Assembly (NCBI GenBank): GCA_009731375.1
Contig: BJOX01000001.1
Location: 194,782-258,781, forward strand
DNA length: 64,000 nucleotides
Origin: Paulinella micropora
Lineage: Eukaryota; Cercozoa; Imbricatea; Euglyphida
Direction: 5' to 3'
Below the pieces are notes generated by a model that searched no databases, had not been told where the DNA came from, and saw nothing but the letters and a program-made list of their open reading frames with translations. Positions 10,001 to 21,697 of the stretch are shown piece by piece (positions within the stretch are counted from its first letter, which is position 1; each line of letters begins with the position of its first letter). The position numbers and the translations under genes are program-made.

Positions 10001-11510
10001 ATGGATTTGGCTCATGCAAGCACTGGAACTGTTTCTTGGCCGAGCTGCTGCAGCAGCCCGACCACTATGGCAGGCTGGGGGTCCTCGTCAAGGTGCTGGC
10101 GCCGACGAGCGGCCTGCGCCACAAAAGTGCGTTCTGGAATGCCCCCGCGGTCTTCCGGTGCGCGCCGCTCGCGGATCTGAGCCCACGGGTCGCGTGCCGG
10201 CGCGTGTACAGCGTAATCAACCTGGTAGCGTGTTGCCTGGCACTCCGGCACCTGCAGGACCAGACGCTGCTCACCGTGCTGGACCACCGGGGCTTGCACG
10301 AGGAGAGACATACGATATCGGCGGCGCCGTTCGGCAGGCTAGTGCGCCGTGAAACGACCGGATGCCTGTCGTTGCGCGCCTTCACGATCAAGGACCTGCC
10401 AGCCTCGGACGAGGAGGCCATGTCAATGATGGATCTGCAGGTCTGCGTGCTCCGGCTCGAAGACCCCGCCTTTGCACACGCCGCCAGCCCGGACACGATC
10501 AGGTTCCTAGAGCCCGCGCGCGGGCGCGAGGCTGTACTGCGCGAGCTCACGGTGACTGGGGAGGATTCGCAGCAACCGCTGCACGTCGTCCTGAGAAACG
10601 TGAGAACCTTGCGCAAGCTTGCCTGGCACGCCGGCGGAGGCTCAGTGTCGGTATTTGAACGCCGCTGGCCTGGGTCGAGCTCTCTGCGCCGGTGCGCTCG
10701 CTGGCGGTCGTCGACTGCTACTGTAGCCCGGGCACCACGCTGTGTGTCTGGTCACACAACACGCAGGGCCTGGAACTGGCGCTGGAGCGGGCCCCGTACG
10801 TTGCCGGGCTTCGCGTGCGGTCCTCGTCGGGCCTGCTGGCGTCGCTCAAGCTGGTGGACCTACCCTGCCTGACGGCGGTCGAGGGCTGGCCGCTGTCCAC
10901 CGCGGGCGTGGCGGTGGGCTCGCTGTGCGTGCTACACTGCCAGACATTACACAAATTTCAGCACTTGCTCGTGCTCGAGCAGCTGCTGTTGGGCTACTGC
11001 TCGGTCCTGGTCAGCACTGCAAACAGGCCGCTGTCGTTGGGGTCGCGGCTGGCCTTGCTCACTCTGGTGTGTTGCCCGCGGATTGTCTGGTTGAGCGAGA
11101 CCTGGTCGCCCTGGCACCTGTCGCTGCAATACACGCTCGGCTCATCGCCGTTGACGCTAGACGGGGGCCCAATCTCGCACCTGGCCGTACAGCTACCCCC
11201 CGGCTGGGAGCGCGAGATTGTCGGTGGCCGTGCCGCGGTGGGCAGGCTGGAGCTGCGAATCTCGTCGTCGGGGACCGGTCTGCGTCACACGGACCTCGAC
11301 ATCAGCGACGAACTGTTCGTCGACCTGCAGGCGGCGGCGCCCGGGCACCAGTTGCGGCTGCGGCGGCTGGGGCTGCCCAGGCTGCCGCCCGCCACGACCG
11401 TCAGGACTGGCCGCCGGAACACAGTGGACACGGACGGCTGCCTCGGCTCGCCCTCGCTGGTGCGAATTTGCGCCGGGGGCCGGTGCCACAGTGTGTGGGT
11501 GCCCGCCTGA
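10001..11510 (+). pseudogene. Leucine-rich-repeat-like protein, frameshifted
   Basis: From the ATG at 10001 the frame must change near 10025 and again near 10660 to keep a continuous protein of about 500 residues. The N-terminal part (CFLAELLQQ, SAFWNAPAVFR) is loosely like an F-box-type start, which is only a guess. The rest is rich in Leu with irregular repeats of the type L.SL.L..C..L (SLKLVDLPCL, LLVLEQLLLGYC, LALLTLVCCPRI). It ends with a stop at 11508-11510. No membrane or signal segments. Function unknown; partner binding is the usual role of such repeats. Confidence 0.6.
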
Positions 11511-11712
11511 AAACAAAACAAAAGAGAATGGGAGAGTGCGAGGGGCCAGCATCCCCGGGTGTCAATTGAAGGGGGTGACTATTTTGTTGTTTGATGGCAG
11601 CCAATATCTGTAGTTGTGCACAACTAAATTTGAGAAACCATACTTGAGGGTTGGCCGTTTTTTTTGTGAACAAGATTCCAATTTAATTACAACCGCCTAC
11701 ACTTCCAAAAAG
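11511..11712. other. Short convergent spacer
   Basis: 200 bp between two converging gene ends; AT-rich with runs of T and nothing recognisable. Confidence 0.6.
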
Positions 11713-13952
11713 TCACGGCGCCAATTTTATAGCAGGAATTCGTTTAACGTAGAAGTCCTCTAAACTCTGATAATGCAGCAGCGTGACATCCAGCACGGGC
11801 CCTCGTTGTCCCACACGCTCTCGCACTTTGGTTAGGGCGCGGTTGATGGCGCTCGCGATCCATTCGCGATCGTTGCCAAACACCCCGCCGCCCACAAACG
11901 TCAGGAACACGCGACAGTGCCCACTCTCGGCCGCCCTTTCGAGCGCACACCACAACGTCGATTCGTACAGCGAGTCCAGGACTACCTGTGCAAATTCGCG
12001 CCAGAACTGCCTGTCGCCGGGGTTCTGCAGTGCATAGGTAACGCCCAGCGCCGAGCACAGCACCTGGTGCACGAACTGGCCGCCACCACGCGGTGGTGGC
12101 AGAGAAAAGCGCATGTTTTTGCGTTGCGCGAAGGGCACCTCGGCGTTTGTGACTAGGTCTACGTGCAGTAGGCGCCGGATCTCGTCCTTCTTGCCGTCGC
12201 TTACATTTTTTAAATAATCGTTTATAATTTTCATCTCGGCTCCTTGGCACTGCACGTAACCGTTCCTTGCGCACAAACTCTTCACGTGCGGCAGTTCTTT
12301 CTTGAGGTAATTGATGATTGGCTGCAAGGTGTTCAGCTGGCGGTCGGCGCGCTGGCCGTCCTTGTTTTCTATCGGCAGGCAGTACTGCCGATAGAACAGC
12401 GCTGGCGCCGCCGCCAGCACACAGTCGGGCCCCTGGGTGCGATCGTGTATGTAACCGGTGAGGCCGTGCTCAGGCGTTATATGGGAACTGGAGAACTCGA
12501 GGCAATTGAACTGCGAGGCGACCTGGAACAGAGCGCCCCTGTTTTCTTTTTTGCAGTGGTCGTTGAAGGCGGAGTGAGTAATCTGGTGCGAGAAGCTCAC
12601 GCCGTCTTTCCCCGAGAAACGGTCGCACGCACCCACTGCCCGTTGCCTGAGTCTGTCTAGCGAAACGAGCTCGAAGCCGCCCGCTATAAAGGCGCGGCCA
12701 TGGTTCTGGAGCAAGAAAACTTCCTGGCCCCTAACGTAACCTCGCCCCACGCTGAACAGGCTTTGCATGCTCTCGTATTCATCATCGTTCAGCGGTTTGA
12801 TATGCCTGACGAGCCCTTGGCCCGGCCGAACAGCCGCTCAAACCAATTGTGTTCTGCAAAAGACATATCTTTAGCATCATCTGCTCTGTCGGCTGTTGAC
12901 GCGAGGCCACGCGCTCGCTTTTCCCATTCGGCGGCGGCGGCGGGAATGTCGGACAAATGTTGTCCGGCGACACCGGCAAGCGCCTTGGTCCATTCCTCGG
13001 GGATGCCGCCGTACAGGGCCCCCGCCACCTGGCCCACCAGCACCGCCGCGGGACCCGCGGCGGTGCCGAGGTTCACGCAGCGCAGCACGGCGGCCTCGAA
13101 CTGGCGGCCCCGCAGGTGCTTGACGCCGTCAATGAAGTGCAGTGCCAGGGCCAGGGCGCCAAAGCAGCTGTACGTTCGCGCGCGATCACGGTTTAAGGTG
13201 TCTGTGTAAGCAGGCGACCTCCAGTTCCAGACGGCGGACGAACCATTCAGCAGTTGGAAGACAGCGTCGAGCAGCTTTGTGGGCGTCTTCGAACCTTTGG
13301 CTTCAGATCGCGTTTTTAGCTGCTCGTTAATTTCCTGTGCCAGGCCTTTCAGCACCTTGTCGAATTGTGGAAAATCGTTGGCACTGGCGGTCAGCGCGCG
13401 ATGCAGAACTGCAGCAAACGCCATGCAGCAGTGCGCCGTGTCCTCGCTCTGGTGTGTGGTCTTGCTTTGCCAATAAGCCATCCGCAGGCACCCCGGCAGA
13501 TCGTACCTGAGCGCGGCAGGCGCCACCCGCGTGAGTGGTGCGCAGCCTCCGTAATAGTCATCTGGGCAGCCGATTTGGGTAAAGTGGTTTTTTGCAGTCT
13601 TGAACTCTATCAGCGCGGCCTGGACTGTCGTGCCCAGGAGCGCCGACTCAACAACAGGCGGCAGCACGCGGAATAGTCCTTGTGTGTGCCATTTTTCAAA
13701 TAAAGTCCGCAGCCGGACGAAGTCAGTGTCACTGCCCACCTTCAAAAAGTGCAGGAAGCACAGCATCATGGATGTATCGCTGCCCCACTGCCCTGGCATG
13801 ATTCCTAGATTCGTCCACAAGGGTCTGTATACTCCTCCCATGTCGAGGCACGCTGCGTTGTTGGATGAGATTTCCTTGGGCAACACCAGCGCCTCAGCAA
13901 TGGCGCCGCCATAGAGCGCGTCGGTAGCAGCGCTTTGCTTTTGCTCATTCAT
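11713..13952 (-). CDS. ADP-ribosylglycohydrolase-like domain fused to a macro-like domain, one frameshift
   Basis: Start ATG at 13952 (MNEQKQSA). The first 385 residues resemble the DraG/ARH family, which removes ADP-ribose from proteins: DALYGGAIAEAL near the N-terminus, GQWGSDTSM where active enzymes have G.WTDDT.M, and VNLGTAAGPAAV..GQVAGALYG where they have a GGDTDT metal site. The loss of the second metal motif suggests an inactive or altered enzyme. Near 12815 the frame shifts by one; without it the frame runs on (LVRHIKPLNDDEYE) into a 360-residue part with FQVASQFNCLEF and FVGGGVFGN, the latter like the phosphate-binding loop of macro domains that bind ADP-ribose. Both halves would act on ADP-ribose, so a fusion makes sense. 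The stop is at 11713-11715. Alternatively these are two genes overlapping by a few bases, but no start precedes the second frame. Confidence 0.75.
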
Positions 13953-15196
13953 GTCTTTTTTCGCACCCCTCACCCCACACCACCGCTTGGAGGCAGAGAC
14001 CGCGGGGGTAGCAGCAGACTTTTTTTTTGGTGGTCTGTTATTTAAGATGTAAGATACTTGTAGTTACCTTTTTTTTTCTTCGGCCTATATTCGATATATA
14101 TATATTTAAAGGAAATGTTCTGTAACCCCCCTCCCTGCACCTCCTCCTCTTTGCCTCCACCATTTGTGGGGAGGGGGCAAGACACAGCGGGAGCGGAGAG
14201 ACGGGGATTTTTTTTTCTGCCAACACTTATGGAAGGAATTTTTTTTTAGTCACCGGATTTTCCTGGTGGCAGGTGTCGGATTGATTTTCCTAATGCCCCC
14301 AAAAAAACCCAGATTCCCACCACCATATTTTTTTGGTGGCAGGTGCGGATTTTTTTTCCCTACGCCCCCTAAAAACCCAGAATGCTGGTACCTGACTTTT
14401 GTGGTGAAAACGACACCATGCCGCAAATTGAGGCCAATGAAGAAAACAAAGAAATTCATCGCAATTTGCGGGTCTTGCTAAAAAACTTTTTAGCAAAGGA
14501 CATTTCGGCAATTGGATGTAACTTCAATTTTTTGCTGGGGGAAGGCGGGCGGGCGGGGGAAATTTAATTATCTCATTTCTTTTCCCTGCCCGCCGATCTT
14601 TCCCCAAAAAAATGTACTTTTAATTATACTATTGCCTTTTTCGACCTCGAAAAAAATCTGACAGCTTTTTAACCCGGCACAAATTGCGACAACTTTCAAG
14701 AAAACCACAAATTGCGGCTAAAGATGAAAACGGAAAAATTCGTCGCAGTTTGCGGATCTTAGCAAAAAAAAATTAGCAAAGGACATTTCGGCAATCGCAC
14801 AATGAATTGAAAGTTCATTTTTTTTTGGGAAAGGCAGGCGGGCGGGGAAAAAATAAGACAATGAAAATTTCCCCGCCCGCTAATCTTTCCCCAAAACAAT
14901 ATTCTTTCAATTATACAATTGCCTTTTTGACCTCGAAAAAAAAATCGGTGAGTTTTTGAACACGGCGCCATTTGCGAGAAATTTCGAGAAAACCGCAAAT
15001 TGAGGCTAAAAAGACGAAAACGAAAAATTCGTCGCAATTTGCGGCATTCAACGGCACATTTTCAAACTTGCTCGTTAATTGGAAACCGCCCTCCATTTCC
15101 CGGCCCGGCCAAAGCCTAAATTTGGAAAAACACCACAGAGGCTAACTTTTAAAAAAAAAACTATTTTAGGCTAGGCAAATTTCGTACGCACTGGTG
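13953..15196. repeat. Spacer with degenerate hairpin repeats
   Basis: About 1.2 kb of AT-rich spacer. At 14500-14640 and 14770-14930 the pattern AAAGGACATTTCGGCAAT, a G-rich arm and a CCCGCCCGC arm repeats the palindrome family of 5120-6375. Between them are diverged repeats with CGCAATTTGCGG words. Two short T-rich repeats near 14260 and 14330 share TTTTGGTGGCAGGTG. No gene supported. Confidence 0.7.
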
Positions 15197-16289
15197 CTAG
15201 AGAAAATCGATCACGTAACAGCTAGCCAACAGCTTGCGCACCATCACGGCGCCTTCCGGGTCCGACAGGGCTAGAAAGTCGTGGTCGAACTCCTCGAGCG
15301 TGGGCTCCAAATTCCCGTCGGCATTGGCGTTAGCTAGCAGCAACCGCGCGTACTCGGGCTGGCCGCATATGTAGACATTGAAGTAAACCCACCACCACGA
15401 ATTCTTGCAACTGTTGTTGCACAGCAGCTCGTACGCAGCGGCCCACCCCGCTAGCGCAGGCCCGGGTGCGACGCTGGTCGCCTTGCAACGCTGATAAAAC
15501 CGTTCAGCAAGGCTATCGTCGAAGCGGCCCCGCGATTGGGGCTAGCGGTCATGAAAGTTCAAGATGTTTAACGCGGCCGCGATCGGGGGCGCGTGTGCGT
15601 CGCAGCCTAGGCCGAACAGGTAGTAGTGCAGGCTGAAAGCAGGCACTGGCGCGCCCCTGCCCTGGCACTCACGGTAGATGGTCTCTAGCGCGCACCTCAC
15701 TGCACACATTCCAGCAGCGGCGGGGGCGATCAGCGCCGCCGCAGTTCGGCACGACAACCTTGACCACGGGCCAGTAGCGCACGAGACAGTCCCGCAGCAG
15801 TTGGCGCATGAACCTGAACTCACCCGGGGACGCCCGCGCAGCGCTCGCAAACACCAGGAGCTCTGTGGCCGGGTAGTGCGACAACGCCTCGGACTCTGCA
15901 AATAACGTGTGGCTGACAAAGGCCGCACAGTCCAGAGCGCCGGATGCGGTCTGCCCCCGGGGGAGCAGCGCGCTCAAGCTCGTGCTGAGCTCTGCCAGCA
16001 GCTCGGCGCGGCTGTGCGGCCTCACGCGCACGAGGCCGTGACCGTGACGTTCGAGCAGAAAGTCGAGGGCCCGTTCGGTGGCCTTAGCGCCTAAGCCCAG
16101 CCGCGCGGGCGCGTGGCCTGTAGTGAGCGCGGCCTGGTATTGAGAGACAGCGTCTCCCGCCGCTAGCACGACGCGACAACCGCGCAGGTGAGCGATGAGG
16201 GTTAGGCACAGAGCGACGTCGCGCGGGTCGGCCGCGACGATCACCGTAGTAGAGGCCGGGCTGACGGCGCGAGACGAAAGGTTGCCCAT
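15197..16289 (-). pseudogene. Unrecognised protein, one frameshift and one in-frame stop
   Basis: ATG at 16287-16289 (MGNLSSRAVSP). The N-terminal 190 residues alternate hydrophobic strands and helices (TTVIVAADPRD, CRVVLAAGDA), possibly a Rossmann-like fold; not recognised. Near 15720 the frame shifts, and at 15541-15543 an in-frame TAG follows NILNFHD; beyond it the same frame stays open for a further 113 codons (Trp-rich NSWWWVYFNVYICG, then an acidic stretch) to the stop at 15197-15199. The continuing open frame argues that the TAG and shift are recent damage or errors. Confidence 0.6.
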
Positions 16290-16582
16290 CAAAGCTGACA
16301 CCAGAATTTTTTAGAAGAGTTTGGCAACCCAAAGAAAAAAAAATGCAAGCAAGAAAAAAAAAGAAGACAACAAGGGAGGGAAAAGAGGGAGAGACACAGA
16401 GCAAAGAAAACTGTGTTAATAAGGGGGGGGGGGGCAAGAGAACGGAAAAGTAGGAAAGGGACAAGCGCGGCCATGACGAAAGATTAAGCTCGCATACTTC
16501 CTCCCTTGCTCTTTTTCTCCTCTTTTCTTTTCCTCTCCTGTGTCTCTTTTTTTTTTTGCCCTTGTTTTTGTTTTTAGTAAGC
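16290..16582. promoter_or_regulatory. Divergent intergenic region, poly-purine then poly-pyrimidine
   Basis: Two genes diverge from here. A purine-rich segment (16335-16440) is followed by a T/C-rich segment (16496-16580) directly before the ATG at 16583. No clear TATA box, so this is called from position only. Confidence 0.4.
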
Positions 16583-18246
16583 ATGATTCCTAAAAAAAAG
16601 ACAGACAGGAAACTAAGAAACAAAAAACAAGAGTCAGAAATGACTGAGACCTCGCCCGAACCAAAAGGCTGGGAATGGAATCAAGCGCTCAGCGTTGAAG
16701 AGCAAGAGTACTGGCAAGCGCGCTCCTGTCTCGGCGGCGCTCCCGAAGAACCAAAATTTAATGTCTTTCCTGTGTATTTAACCAGCCTGGAGCTGCTGAT
16801 GCGGCGCAGGCCTCGAAATTTGCAAGAGCTGCAACTCTGCCAAATGCGACTGCGGGTTTATTACGACAGTGAGCCCAACGCACCTGCCGACGACTACGGC
16901 ACTGGCTGCCCAGCCACGCCGCAGATTCTGTTAGCGATCGTTCTTTTCAGTTATTGCGGCGGCAAGACCAAGGCGGCGCAAAATGTCTGGCGGCAGGGCC
17001 AAAACGGCAAGTGCCTGGACGTAGCCAGCAACTCGTCAGGCTGGCAGAGCATGGAGCAGGGCTGGGCTAGCGTCGGAGCGCTGTTGACTTTGTTTGGCCA
17101 GAGTTCTCTGCGAGATAAGAACACGGCCACCCTCGCGAGGCTGGTTTTCAGCAAGCTGGAGTGCATCCGCTTCCACCGGAGCGCTGCACAGCGTTTATTC
17201 GAGACACCCTTGTGGCCAGTGGCTATGTTTCGGCGGTTCACCGTCTTGCGTATGGCCGGCCAAGTTCCGGAAAAAAAGTCCGTGAAGAGGCTGATTGGGC
17301 AGTTTATCGAAGGCGACGTGACGTACGAGAACTGGTGCGCATTCGGGCTGAGCGAAGTTCCGGAAAAAAAGTCCGTGAAGATGATCGGGCAATTTATCGA
17401 AGGCGACGTGACGTAAGAGAACTGGTGCGCACTCGGGCTGAGCGAAGATTCTTCGATCTCGGCCCTGTTCTTTAACCGCGTCAGTTGGCGTCTGCCGTCC
17501 GCTCAGCTGCAGGACGCGGGCGGGGTCGCATCCCTCTGGCTCAAGTGCAAGCGCGCGGACTTTACCGACTGTCCTCAATTGTACGTGAACAGCGGCCGGG
17601 TCACTGTAGAGTTTTGCACTAATCTCAGGGAGCTCCAGGTGCAAAGCCAGGAAGCGACAACGATCGAGCTGCGGCATAATTTACAGTTCCAGCACCTCAC
17701 CGTCATCTCCTCGAGGGCCACCGTGCGGTTGGCGGGCCTCGGCACGGCGCGCGTAGACGTCGTTCTGCAGCAAGCGGAAGTCTGGGTGGAAGAAGACGTG
17801 GCTGGCACTCTACATTTCAACTTGATTAGCGGCGTGCAAGAGCTCGCCCTGGACGGCAAGCAGTTAAATTGCGTGAAGATCGAGCACCTAGTGGTAACCG
17901 GCACGCAGCCCAATTGAAAAAGATTAAGCTCAGTCATCTAGAGGTCCGGCGGATCGATTTGCTGCTGAGGCAGGAAGACAAACAAGCGCCGACCAAGCTG
18001 CTGTTCCGGCAGTGCAACGTCGGCAGCACCACCCTGAACCACAGCTTGCGATACGAAATTTTGAAGCTAAAGGAGTGCACGCCTTTGCCGTGCAGCGGGT
18101 ATGTCCGGGCGGCACCTCCTGTGTCCTATGCCGGCTACATCAACGCTACGGTCAAATTACTTGAAAAGAATCGCCTGTCGGTTAGGGAAAGCAGCGTCCA
18201 CGCAGCCTACAGTGCAAACCAGAACGCTAAAATAAAACAAAGCTGA
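16583..18246 (+). pseudogene. Repeat-rich protein with in-frame internal duplication, stop and frameshift
   Basis: ATG at 16583 (MIPKKKTDRKLRN). The protein reads without interruption to 17413. Segments 17262-17354 (93 bp) and 17355-17444 (90 bp) are a tandem duplication, both multiples of three; in the second copy TAC has become TAA (17414-17416), which stops the frame. Beyond it the same frame is open to 17915 and shows regular beta-rich repeats (FCTNLRELQVQS, LQFQHLTVISS, ISGVQELALDG) like leucine-rich or BspA-type repeats. Near 17915 the frame shifts once more and continues to 18246. It may be a distant relative of the gene at 10001-11510. Function unknown. Confidence 0.6.
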
Positions 18247-18757
18247 AGAAGACATTTACAAATAGAAAAAGCAAAGCAGTGAAATGGCGATATGGCCAAA
18301 ACAGACACCCTTAAAATTCCCAGACTATGGCATTTTTGTCGGCCGTACTACCACCTTCCCCACTGGCGGTAGCGCCCCCGGCCCGAGAAAGGTTGAGAGG
18401 GTACTAGGGAAAANNNNNNNNNNNNNNNNNNNNNNNNNNNNNNNNNNNNNNNNNNNNNNNNNNNNNNNNNNNNNNNNNNNNNNNNNNNNNNNNNNNNNNN
18501 NNNNNNNNNNNNNNNNNNNNNNNNNNNNNNNNNNNNNNNNNNNNNNNNNNNNNNNNNNNNNNNNNNNNNNNNNNNNNNNNNNNNNNNNNNNNNNNNNNNN
18601 NNNNNNNNNNNNNNNNNNNNNNNNNNNNNNNNNNNNNNNNNNNNNNNNGACCATTTCATTTTTGGTAAAAAGACAAAAAAGAAAAGGCAGGCACTTTCCA
18701 TCCATCCCCTTTGTTAAAAGTGACCACGGCAAAAAAAAAGAGCGGAGTGCGCTAGAC
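18247..18757. other. Spacer with assembly gap 18414-18648
   Basis: No gene seen in the flanks of the gap. Confidence 0.6.
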
Positions 18758-20307
18758 ATGTCCCAGCCCGCGGAAAGTGCCACACAGATTGCCGCCCGTC
18801 GTCGAACGCGAGAGCGAACGTCTATCACCGCGCAAGCGCGTGTGCAGCCAAGAGGAGCCCGAGGACGACGAATTCCGGCTCGGCGAAGACAGTTCGGGAG
18901 ATCCTTTTTCCCAGCCCCGCTACAATAGCACGAACTCGAACAGCAGAGACGTCATTGACGAATTTCTCTTAATGCGGGGCGGCCTTACTGCTGCCTCCCT
19001 GTATACAGTCGAGCAAGGGGCGGAACAAGAAGACCTTTTTGAGCTGAAATACACGGGGCAGGACATTTCTCGTCGTCGGCACCCTTGCCTGGCCTGCCCA
19101 GGTGTCTTCCACCACACTGGCAATAATAATGCCAAGGTCAGAGTTACCAATTACAGCCGCCTCCTGAGTGTCTTTTGCGGCGACACCGATTGCACAGCCA
19201 ACAAGTACCCGCAGCCTTTCGATCTGGACGAGCTAGAAAGCACAAACGCGGCTTGGCACCAGAAATGGCCTGCCATTTCTGGTGCTGACGAGAATGGCGA
19301 GACCGAGGACAACGAGGAGAAGGAGAAAGAAGAAGAAAAAGAACCGTCCTCGCCAGCTCAAGCAGCGACCCTCGGCGGACAGCCCGCGTCATCAGCAGGC
19401 AGGGGCCGGGGCGCAAAAGGTCCAGGGGGGCTGCGCGCTGGACTGGCTGCCCCAGTCACGGTGCCCGGCAGGGTTTTCTCGACATTTGGCGCGCAGGTTT
19501 CTGTGCAAACAACGCCACCACAGTAATGTAGGTTTTAATCTCACTCCAGCGAACAAGAAGAAGGGCCTAAATATCAAATACCGTAAAAACAGTGATGTGT
19601 CACACGGACACCCCTGCCCTGCCTACGACGGCTTTACTCATGACGGCAGTAACGCGTACATCGAGCCCTCCCCCGAATTCATGCACGAGTCAGTTCTATG
19701 CAAGGAAGAAGCATGCAAGAGACTGGGGCCAGTTCTTTTCAAGATACAAGATTGCGGGCAGAAGCTTAGCGACAGCCAGAGGTCGGACCTAGGGGTCCAA
19801 AAAGGCAGGAACAAAAAAACCCACAAGGATATCGACGAGGCGGAAGAGCCAAAGGAGGAGGAAGATGACGAAGAAGGCGACGACGAGGAGACAAGGGCGG
19901 CAAAGGCGGCGAAGGCGGAGAAGAGCGACCAGGAATACAAAGCACGTCTGGAGCGCCTTTTAACCAAACTTACCCCCCTCCCACGACCTGCGAAGCTGGA
20001 CTACATCGGGCAAGAGTTGCCATCTGGGACGTTGAAAAAAGCTTTCAAAGAGAGAAAAGGCATATTGAAAAAGGCAGTGAAGCTTTTTATGAAATATTGG
20101 GCAGGAGAAGCCGCAGCCAAGCGCAGGTTCGAGCCATTACAGACAGAGGGCTCGGACGAAGAACCAGAGAAGGACCCGGAAAAGAGTTCATCAGAGGAGG
20201 ATTCGGACGGGGTTTCGAGCGAAGGTTTACGAGAAGAAGCGCTCTGGCAAGATCATTGGGAAGACATTTTCGAAGAACGATACGAGGACGCCCGGGAAGA
20301 CGGCTAA
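18758..20307 (+). pseudogene. Protein with two primase-type zinc knuckles, frameshifted
   Basis: A likely ATG is at 18758 (MSQPAESATQ), with a frame change shortly after. Two modules of one design are visible: HPCLACPG..HHTGNNN..VFCGDTDC (about 19080-19195) and HPCPAYDG..THDGSN..VLCKEEAC (about 19605-19720). Each has a Cys/His, a His-x-x-x-Asn core and a C-x4-C end, as in the zinc knuckle of PrimPol and herpes UL52-type primases. Between them the frame shifts near 19420-19520. The C-terminal part is highly charged (Glu/Asp/Lys) to the stop at 20305-20307. A role with nucleic acid is an inference from the zinc knuckles; no primase catalytic motifs are seen. Confidence 0.55.
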
Positions 20308-20315
20308 GTTTGTTT

Positions 20316-20548
20316 ATGAATGATTACCTCTGCCACATTGAAGGGCAAAGCAAAGAGGCGATCGCGATCTTCTGGGGGCAGGGGACGAGAAAACGTGGTT
20401 ACTAAAACCAATCAACGACTTTAAATACCAAGGGGATGATCTTAAAATCAAGCTTCCTCCGTATGTAATCAAAGTCAAAAGCAAGGGGGACAAGGGGAAA
20501 AGGGAGCCTCGTGGTGTCGTCAAGCTCGGCCAATGTGTAAAAACATAA
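20316..20548 (+). pseudogene. Short protein fragment with one frameshift
   Basis: ATG at 20316 begins MNDYLCHIEGQ; after about 27 codons the frame must shift at GGGGACGAG (about 20385) and then continues (TWLLKPINDFKYQGDDLKIK) to a stop at 20546-20548. It may be the C-terminal end of the preceding gene. Not recognised. Confidence 0.4.
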
Positions 20549-20577
20549 AAGATAGAGACAAACAGGAAAAAAAAATA

Positions 20578-20702
20578 AAAAAATCAAAATAATAAATAAT
20601 AATAATAATAATAATAATACAAAATAATAATAATAATAATAATAATATTAATAATATCAATAATAATAATAATAAAACATAATAATCACAAAAATAAAAA
20701 TC

Positions 20703-20746
<44 letters not shown>

Positions 20747-20761
20747 GTAGTAGTAATAGGA

Positions 20762-20792
<31 letters not shown>

Positions 20793-20873
20793 TAGTAATA
20801 TAATAATAATAATAATAATAATATAATAATAATAATAATAATAATAACAATAATAATAATAATAATAATAATG

Positions 20874-20924
<51 letters not shown>
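20578..20924. repeat. TAA trinucleotide array
   Basis: Imperfect (TAA)n, directly joined to the tail end of the SINE at 20925. On the SINE strand it reads (TTA)n, as expected of its 3' tail. Confidence 0.9.
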
Positions 20925-21191
20925 GTGCTTCTCTGTCAATGGCTGATGCATTTCTGCACATGCGCCTCCATCGTCTCACCCGTGAGGGGAGTACGAAGAA
21001 TTGACGATAAGCTCTAATGACACCCCCGCAAGGGCAGTTCCAACACTTCCAGACGGACCGGTATGTTCAATGAAAATACTGGTCCAGACGGACCGGTATG
21101 TTCAATGAAAATACTGGTGGCACCGACGGGAATCGAACTGGCGACAGGGCCCAGATGGTAGAACTTGACCACTGGGCTATCACGGTGTCCA
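20925..21191 (-). mobile_element. tRNA-derived SINE, copy 2 (full length)
   Basis: The tRNA-like head is at 21191-21119 on the minus strand with boxes A and B. The body carries the 33-bp tandem duplication at 21053-21118. The 3' end GACAGAGAAGCACTATT runs into (ATT)n at 20924 and below. Flanks are microsatellite, so no target-site duplication can be told. Confidence 0.8.
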
Positions 21192-21222
21192 AATAATCAT
21201 AATCATAATCATAATCATAATC

Positions 21223-21309
<87 letters not shown>

Positions 21310-21335
21310 CACAATAATAATAATAAAAATAAAAC
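21192..21335. repeat. AAT/ATC array upstream of the SINE head
   Basis: (AATCAT)n then (TAA)n. Confidence 0.85.
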
Positions 21336-21697
21336 CCTAAAGAAAGAGTGAGGGTGGGTGTGTGTGTGGCACTATTTTAGTAGTACTCAGCTATTTTTAA
21401 TAACACCATTGAACAGTTCATGAGAAAATAAAAATATCAAGTTCGCTACTTTAAATTTACAGTAGTAGCAAGTCAGAGGATCAGGCTGTCTATTTGGACA
21501 GCTGGTCACCTCTTGCTTTTTATTAAAAAATTAGTAACTTGAAAGTCTAACTGCTCACTTATTTTTCTGAAGTACTTGAAAATTGTCTCGGTTGGATCAT
21601 TTGAGCTTGTCTACCTGTGAGCCGGTTGTAGTAAAAGGAAGGCAGGATTACTGCCATAGTAGCCTTTTAAAGGTACTCACGGGTGGCAAGCTATGTG

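Noticed and set aside
20925-21191. Functional tRNA gene
   Set aside because: Boxes A and B are good but the T stem does not pair, the acceptor stem needs a bulge and five near-identical copies share a non-tRNA body and tail.
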